From Eutypella sp. D-1 (taxonomy: Eukaryota > Ascomycota > Sordariomycetes > Xylariales > Diatrypaceae), in NCBI GenBank assembly GCA_023313575.1, contig JAJTTP010000002.1, positions 2,914,001-2,978,000 of the forward strand: DNA of 64,000 nt, written 5' to 3'. Positions 58,601 to 64,000 of this stretch are shown in pieces. The number at the start of each line of letters is the position of its first letter. Position 1 is the first letter of the stretch. The notes under the pieces were generated by a model. The model saw only the letters and a program-made list of their open reading frames with translations. It was not told the origin of the DNA and made no database searches. Position numbers and translations under genes: made by a program.

Positions 58601-59217
58601 CGTTCTCAAGAGTGATGTCGACAGCCTCGTAGAACTCAACATGTCCAAGAACCTGGTCGGATCCGCCATGGCTGGATCGATCGGTGGTTTCAACGCCCAT
58701 GCCGCCAACATCGTCGCTGCCATCTTCATTGCCACCGGTCAGGATCCTGCTCAGGTTGTTGAGGGCTCCAACTGTATAACCATCATGAAGAAGTAAGTCA
58801 GCCCATTTCAGTTTATGTGTACGCACTCTTACTAACGTCAACTGTAGCCTGCGGGGATCTCTCCAAATATCCGTGTCCATGCCGTCGATCGAAGTGGGCA
58901 CTATTGGTGGCGGTACTATCCTGGAGCCCCAAGGCGCCATGCTCGACATGCTCGGTATCCGCGGACCCCACCCGACCACCCCCGGACAGAACTCGCAGCG
59001 CCTCGCCCGTATCGTGGCGGCGGCTGTGCTTGCCGGTGAGCTGTCCCTGTGCAGCGCCCTCGCCGCCGGTCACCTCGTCAAGGCACACATGGCTCACAAC
59101 CGCTCCGCCCCCCCGACTCGGACCACCACCCCGGCCCCGAGCGGGGCTATGACCCCGGTGGGTCTGACTATGACGACCGCTGTTGAGAGGGCGTCGATGG
59201 GTCCTTCCAAGAGGTAG
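55608..59217 (+). CDS. HMG1: 3-hydroxy-3-methylglutaryl-CoA reductase
   Basis: Two exons, 55608-58792 and 58848-59217, give 1184 residues. The N-terminal half has an anchor helix near residue 50 and a multi-helix sterol-sensing-like membrane domain (about 245-485). A linker of low complexity (about 660-730) leads to the catalytic domain from about 745. Catalytic residues can be placed at Glu805 ([12 protein letters not shown]), Lys970 ([11 protein letters not shown]), Asp1046 ([10 protein letters not shown]) and His1142 ([10 protein letters not shown]). Ser1148 in HNRS matches the AMPK-type phosphosite. NADPH/CoA motifs [22 protein letters not shown] and [15 protein letters not shown] are present. 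It is the ER-bound, rate-limiting step of the mevalonate pathway for sterols and other isoprenoids. The single 55-nt intron, with a CTAAC branch point, lies near the 3' end. A tail of about 35 residues follows the catalytic end. Confidence 0.96.
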
Positions 59218-61430
59218 ATACACGCCATGCATATATATATATTATAATCAATTCTTCGTATGAAATGTTCCCGGCGGCCCCATTCCCCGTGCTCGTGAAG
59301 TAGTTCTCTCTGCTCTCTGCTGAGCGGGACATACGTGTCCCGCAAACGGGCCGTGGCTGGCTGGAGAGAGCCCTGCACCGAAAATATATATACGAACCCC
59401 CTCTCCCTTTCCCTTTGTTTTCCTGGCGGCTTTTACATTACATTAGAGAATGATCACGGCCGAGCCCTGATCAAGCTTCCCGATTTTGCTTGGCAACAAG
59501 TTTCCTGTTTCCTGGTCGGGTTCCCCGGCGTTCAGGGAATCTATTTCTTGCTTGCAGCCCTCTTTTATGGTATAGATTTGCATATATACATACATACATG
59601 TCTATATATATACACACACCGCTGGGTTTTCTACACACGAGGACTAGAGCTCTCTCTCAGACATACATCGTCATACACCCCCCAACTGGTCTAGTGCCCC
59701 TGGACAGATAAATCATAGACGAGATGAAATATTCCCACAACACACGTTCGCTTTCGGGGAGGCGTTTGGCTGGTCTGGTCTGCTTTTGTGGGAAGGAGGA
59801 GATGCATCGCATCTAGGCCGAGGGGGGGTGAGGGGTGGCAGACCGGGGGACGATGATGCCGAGCTATGAGGGCAACGGGTTGAGAAAGGGGATCCCGGGG
59901 TGTGGCGTCGGGGAGGGGCACGGATGGCTTTTTTTAAAAGAAAAAAGAAAAGAAAAACGCCGTCCGCGTGCAGTAGCTGTAGCTGTAGCAATAGTAGTGT
60001 TCTAACCTTTCTGCCCTATCTACCTATCTATTTACATGCTTCCTGCGGGACTTGGCAGCGCACACATACAATGCATACTTGTACATATATATATATATCT
60101 AATAGTGGACGGACGCTGCGAGCGAGTAAAAAGGAAGGGTTGGCTGGGTCCAAGTCGGTGGTGGTTTTAGTTGTTGTTGCCGAGGCCCCGCGACGCCTGC
60201 TTAGTATACCAAAAAAAATTATAACTTTTTGTTCGAAGATAAAAAAAAAATATGTTCCAAAAGATCTCTGTATTTCTTTTCAAGGTGGTTGCGTAACTTG
60301 GGTGAGGGCTTCAAGGTGTGCGGATTATTGCTTGAAATAATATATTAAGCGCGGCTATCTAAGGGTATTGCTATCCGGAATTGGTTCCATATGTTGAAGT
60401 TCAGTCAATTAGACATCATCACATGTATATAAAGGTCGTCTTCCTCCCATCATCTAGAGTAGCTGAAGCTTCAAGTTAATCAAGTCATATACTCCAATTC
60501 AACACCATGGTCACCCGCCAATGCATTCAATTTATGCGGTGTTTTGTATATACTTGGGTAAATAGCGAAATGCCTACATGCCCATGACCGGGATTGCCTG
60601 CGACGGGCACACCATAAAAAACCTCTGATGGTGACAAACCTTGAGGACTCCGTAGAAGAATTACCACCAAATCCAACCAAGCTTGGGAAACACACCAAGG
60701 CAAAGCAAAGTCAAGTGATGTACATCCGGTATTGCCTTACTCGGCCTGGCCCGTCCGCTATAATGGATCCGGCCGTTTCTCAGCTGGTCAAAGACGTTTA
60801 TTGGTCGCTTGTGGACCGCGGCCCGCCGTGACATCATTCCACTATCACCTAATTCAGCTCGCTTGGGTTAGGTTAGGTGCAATTGCGCTACGAAGGATGT
60901 ATGCAGGATTGAATCCTTATCTGCTGATGATCGAGCGGGATAATAAGACAGGCCTCCCTTTCTATGTAAGTCGTTCCACGTACGTGGCGGAAAAGAAGAA
61001 AAAAAGGAAGAAAGCAAAAGAAAAGGTATGGGTGAATAGGTAGACAAGTAAGTATACACCTACCTCCTAAGTACCTAGGCTTGCTAGGGGACTAGTGGGT
61101 ATGATATGGACGGGCAGAAGTTACGATCGCGGTACTAGCAACTGTCCTACGTAGATAGATCGTAGACACCATACTATGTAGGCAAGGCGTCTCCTTAGGT
61201 AGGTAGATCTAGGCTGGTCTTTTCACGTGTTGTGCCAGGTTTGACAGCTTGAATAAGAGAGCTAGAAAAATGTAGTTGCGCCCACACTGCCCACTAATTA
61301 GAAACCTCATGAAACTCTCGCATTTACATATCCTCATCATAGGCTTCTTCATCAGAGCGAATCATTTGAAGAGGGGCAAAAAAATAAAGCCTCGAGGACA
61401 GCAAAGAGGAACATAGACACAGGCACACAG

Positions 61431-61476
<46 letters not shown>

Positions 61477-61481
61477 GAAAA
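59218..61481. other. Intergenic region with simple repeats
   Basis: About 2.2 kb without a supported gene. Contains TATATA runs (59230-59243, 60086-60098), CTAGGTA-like motifs near 61072 and 61195, and the CA microsatellite just before the next gene. Confidence 0.5.
61432..61475. repeat. (CA)22 microsatellite directly before a start codon
   Basis: An uninterrupted 44-bp CA dinucleotide run ends six bases before the ATG at 61482. It must lie in the 5' untranslated region or core promoter of the oxidoreductase gene, and such a tract is prone to length change and Z-DNA formation. Confidence 0.93.
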
Positions 61482-62555
61482 ATGGCCGCAACCAACGCCA
61501 GCGACGCCACTATGCGCGCCTGGCAGTACTCCAAAATCCATAACGGCCTGGAGAACTCCATTACGCTGAACGAAGCGTCGGCGCGGCCGCCGTGGTCGCC
61601 GTCCGGCAAGGACTCAAAGGACAAGGTGCTGGTGCGCGTGCACTACGCGGCCCTGAACCCCGTCGACGCCAAGCTCGCCGAGGCCGGCCTGCCCGTGCGC
61701 GCCGTCATCTCCCTGCCCGCCGTGCCGGGCTTCGACTTCGCCGGCGTCGTCGCCGGTCTGCCGGACGGCTTCAACGACGCCGAGGGGAAGGAGAAGTACG
61801 AGGTCGGCGACCGCGTCCTCGGACGCCTCGCCCTCCAGCGCTTCGGCGCCCTCGGCGAGTACGTGACGGTGCCGCGCGGGGCGCTGGCCCATGTGCCCGA
61901 GGGCGTCGGCCTCGACGAGGCCTCGTGCGTCGGCACCGCCGCCACCACCGCCCTGCAGTGCATCGCGCCGCATGTCGTCGAGGGCGCCGGCGACCGCGTC
62001 TTCATCAACGGTGGCTCCGGCGGCACGGGAACCTTCGGCGTCCAGATCGCCAAGGCGCTCGGCTGCCACGTCGTCGCCTCCTGCTCCGGCGCCAACGCTG
62101 ACCTCTGCCGCCGTCTCGGCGCCGACGAGGTCATCGACTACAAGACCCAGGACGTCTGCGCGCGTCTGCGCGAGCTCGCGGCCGACGGAAAGTTCAAGCT
62201 TGTCGTCGACAATGTCGGCGCCTCGCCCCGCAACCTCTACAAGGCCTCCGACGATTTCCTGGTGCCCACCGGCGTCTTCGTCCAGATCGGCGCCGACATG
62301 TCCCTCGGCGGCATGGGCAACACCGCCGCTCGCGCCCTGCTTCCCGGTTTCCTCGGCGGTGGCCACCGCAAGTGGCTGTTCATCGTGACCAAGGACGTCC
62401 CCGAGGACTTCGCGCGCATTGTCGGCTGGATGGCCGACGGCAAGGTCAAGACTGTCATTGATGAGGTCTTCGAGTATAAGGACGTCCCCAAGGCCTTCGC
62501 GAAACTCAAGACGAACCGCGTCAAGGGGAAGGTCATCGTCAAGGTCGCGGAGTAG
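61482..62555 (+). CDS. Medium-chain dehydrogenase/reductase, quinone oxidoreductase (CipB-like)
   Basis: A single exon of 357 residues. The GroES-like N-terminal domain contains VHYAALNPVDAKLA and PAVPGFDFAGVV; the Rossmann part carries the NADP(H)-binding GGSGGTGTFGVQIAK near residue 176. The catalytic and structural zinc cysteine/histidine ligands of true alcohol dehydrogenases are absent, so it belongs to the zinc-free quinone-oxidoreductase (zeta-crystallin-like) branch and resembles fungal CipB-type proteins. It probably reduces quinones or enones with NADPH in the cytosol as a stress response. Codons are extremely GC-ending, creating long shadow frames on both strands. The start is supported by continuous homology-like sequence from MRAWQYSKIHNGL on; the ATG at 61515 is an alternative. 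Confidence 0.9.
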   Translation: MAATNASDATMRAWQYSKIHNGLENSITLNEASARPPWSPSGKDSKDKVLVRVHYAALNPVDAKLAEAGLPVRAVISLPAVPGFDFAGVVAGLPDGFNDAEGKEKYEVGDRVLGRLALQRFGALGEYVTVPRGALAHVPEGVGLDEASCVGTAATTALQCIAPHVVEGAGDRVFINGGSGGTGTFGVQIAKALGCHVVASCSGANADLCRRLGADEVIDYKTQDVCARLRELAADGKFKLVVDNVGASPRNLYKASDDFLVPTGVFVQIGADMSLGGMGNTAARALLPGFLGGGHRKWLFIVTKDVPEDFARIVGWMADGKVKTVIDEVFEYKDVPKAFAKLKTNRVKGKVIVKVAE

Positions 62556-63506
62556 TGCCGGTGTCGGGTTTTCAATGGATGGGAAAGGAACTGGGTGGTT
62601 TCTACGAATGTGGATGGGTAGCGGGGGGTGGGTTATACCATTGGAGTTTACATGTCTTATTCTTGTTATGATTGATTATGCTCGCGGGGTATCATTGAAG
62701 GTCATTTATATATATCACTGTCCTTACATCTAACAACACCCATCTAGTTACGATGAGGTCAAGCCAACCTCATTGCATTACATTTCATGCACCAATAATT
62801 ACAGAGCTTGATAGTTGACCTCTCGTACGATAATCTACATTTGATCCAACCTCCTAAACACGATTCATCCTAGACGCCAGCCATTCGAGGTAGTCCGTCT
62901 ATTAAGAGGATGTTTGATTTCCGGCTCCGTGATCGGCCCCTAGATCATATGGTAATTATTTGGGGACTGAATGATCGGCACTTATGAGATGCAGTCGTTA
63001 TGATGTCGCCGCGACCAATGAGGATAAATACATGGATGTGGTTTGCGGCTCAGCCGCTGCCAACTCGGATCTCCGACGGCACAATCCATTGAGCACCCGG
63101 AAATATGGAATATGTAGGGAGGCGGTGAGTTCTGCCTGGGGTATCAGACGGTGGGAGTCGAGACGTCGTGAGTCAATTATAAGTCTCGATGTGACCGTCC
63201 AATCATGCATGTGCGTACTGGGAAGGAGACAATGGAATTTTTTAGGGAAGACATATATCATCTGATTCGGTTCACCCATTTCCGAACCGGACGCGCACGC
63301 CAGCTAGCATTGTAGCAAGATGGATGTGCATCCAGTACTAGATCGCGCGCACTAAAGCGTGGTGGTTGGACAAGGGCAGGGGATGCCCGTGCTATCGATA
63401 ACTACCTATTGTGTGAAGCGGAATGGGTATAACTAATTGCCCAGAGCCAGCAATCAACGTCGGCAATTTTCCTTTTTGAATTATCATCTTCACAAGCTGA
63501 AGTAGA
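62556..63506. other. Intergenic, nothing recognised
   Basis: No gene is supported in this 950-base stretch, which holds the 3' flank of the oxidoreductase and the promoter of the ferroportin-like gene. Confidence 0.5.
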
Positions 63507-64000
63507 ATGGCGACGGATTCTGCGGGTGGCGACGCGCCCTTTCCCGATGAGCGGGCTCCTCTCCTCGGAGAAGACCCGATTGCCGGCGATGATTCCATCC
63601 TCTCGGATCACCGAGTGCCTGCCCATATCGCCCGGAGACTCTTCGTCTCGCACTTCCTTTCGACATGGAATTCCCGTGTCTTCGAATTCGGAGCCGTGCT
63701 ATATCTGGCTACGATATTTCCGGGAACGCTTTTGGTCATGTCTGTTTATGCCCTGGTTCGTGGTCTCTCGGCTATCATCTTTGCCCCCGCAATCGGCCAG
63801 TACATCGATAGAGGCAACCGGCTACAAGTTGTGCGTGTGTCTATAGGTAGAGACCCCGTCGTACATGCACCTCATAGTATGGGATATGCGCTAAATTGAC
63901 CTATTCGCAGTGTTCCAAAGGCTTGGTGTAGCAGCCTCTTGCGTCGTCTTCTACGCCCTTGCTCTCCATCTACCCCTTGGCCACGGCGGAGACATTGGCA
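63507..64000 (+). CDS. Ferroportin-like (SLC40) metal transporter, 5' part only
   Basis: Two exons are visible, 63507-63846 and 63911-64000; the gene runs off the window. The first ~40 residues are polar with a di-leucine-like RAPLLGED stretch. Then comes RRLFVSHFLSTWNSRVFEFG, the conserved start of helix 1 in the SLC40/ferroportin family, followed by LYLATIFPGTLL, YALVRGLSAI and GQYIDRGNRLQVVRVSI. The exon join at a 64-nt intron restores VFQRLGVAASCVVFY. Family members export Fe2+ and other metals; in fungi location (vacuole or plasma membrane) and substrate are little studied. The part after position 64000, with about three quarters of the protein, is not seen. Confidence 0.85.

Noticed and set aside
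58044..58979. 311-codon open frame antisense to HMG-CoA reductase
   Set aside because: It covers the most conserved catalytic part on the other strand and crosses the sense intron; it is a shadow.
61614..62366. Several long frames overlapping the oxidoreductase gene on both strands
   Set aside because: The sense frame holds the full MDR domain order; the others are rich in Arg/Ala/Pro, as expected for shadows in GC-rich DNA.
1..64000. CRISPR array, prokaryotic operons or ribosome-binding sites
   Set aside because: The sequence is eukaryotic with spliced genes; the only regular repeat (11960-12118) is a head-to-tail minisatellite with no spacers.

Overview
The window is nuclear DNA from a filamentous ascomycete (Pezizomycotina, most likely a Sordariomycete). 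The genes are split by short GT-AG introns (about 44-300 nt) with GTAAGT-like donors and CTAAC-like branch points. Several products belong to families typical of these fungi: a Fung_rhodopsin (Pth11-like) membrane protein, WSC-domain cell-wall proteins, a HET-domain relic, GWT1, ERO1 and a long HMG-CoA reductase. I joined exons by hand; every multi-exon model given here keeps one open frame from ATG to stop, apart from the last gene, which leaves the window.

Left part (1 to ~18 kb) looks accessory. Gene islands sit in TA-rich, gene-poor DNA. They are a rhodopsin-like membrane protein (2170-3499, +), an MFS sugar/quinate-type transporter (5790-7609, -), an AtuA (DUF1446)-DUF4387 fusion protein (8876-10782, -), a cytochrome P450 (13562-15295, +) and a frame-broken HET-domain pseudogene (~16036-17640, +). 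A perfect 49-bp minisatellite lies at 11960-12118. Transporter, AtuA and P450 could form a small catabolic or detoxification group, but no polyketide, peptide or terpene synthase is present.

Middle part (19-32 kb) is compact and GC-rich in codon third positions: SYM1/Mpv17 (19025-19815, +), a Ypt35-like PX protein (20736-21911, -), a secreted DUF1996 plus four-WSC protein (23598-26084, +), an aquaporin (26533-28165, -) and ERO1 (29800-31814, -).

Right part (35-64 kb) has wider spacing and mostly housekeeping genes: a second P450 (35219-37414, +), a vacuolar-type Ca2+/H+ exchanger with a very long Ser/Lys-rich loop (40211-42994, +), a proline-rich conserved hypothetical (44036-45305, -), GWT1 (47063-48768, +), nicotinamidase PNC1 (51732-52543, +), HMG-CoA reductase (55608-59217, +), a CipB-like quinone oxidoreductase/MDR (61482-62555, +) and the 5' end of a ferroportin-like (SLC40) transporter (63507 to beyond the window, +).

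The most unusual signal is an apparent 3-nt exon (40873-40875) in the exchanger gene, between a strong branch point/acceptor and a consensus donor. Others are a 13-nt exon in the MFS gene, repeated intergenic TACCTAGGTA palindromes, a (CA)22 tract ending six bases before a start codon, and a 14-bp inverted repeat upstream of the second P450. I saw no tRNA, rRNA, CRISPR array or intact transposon.
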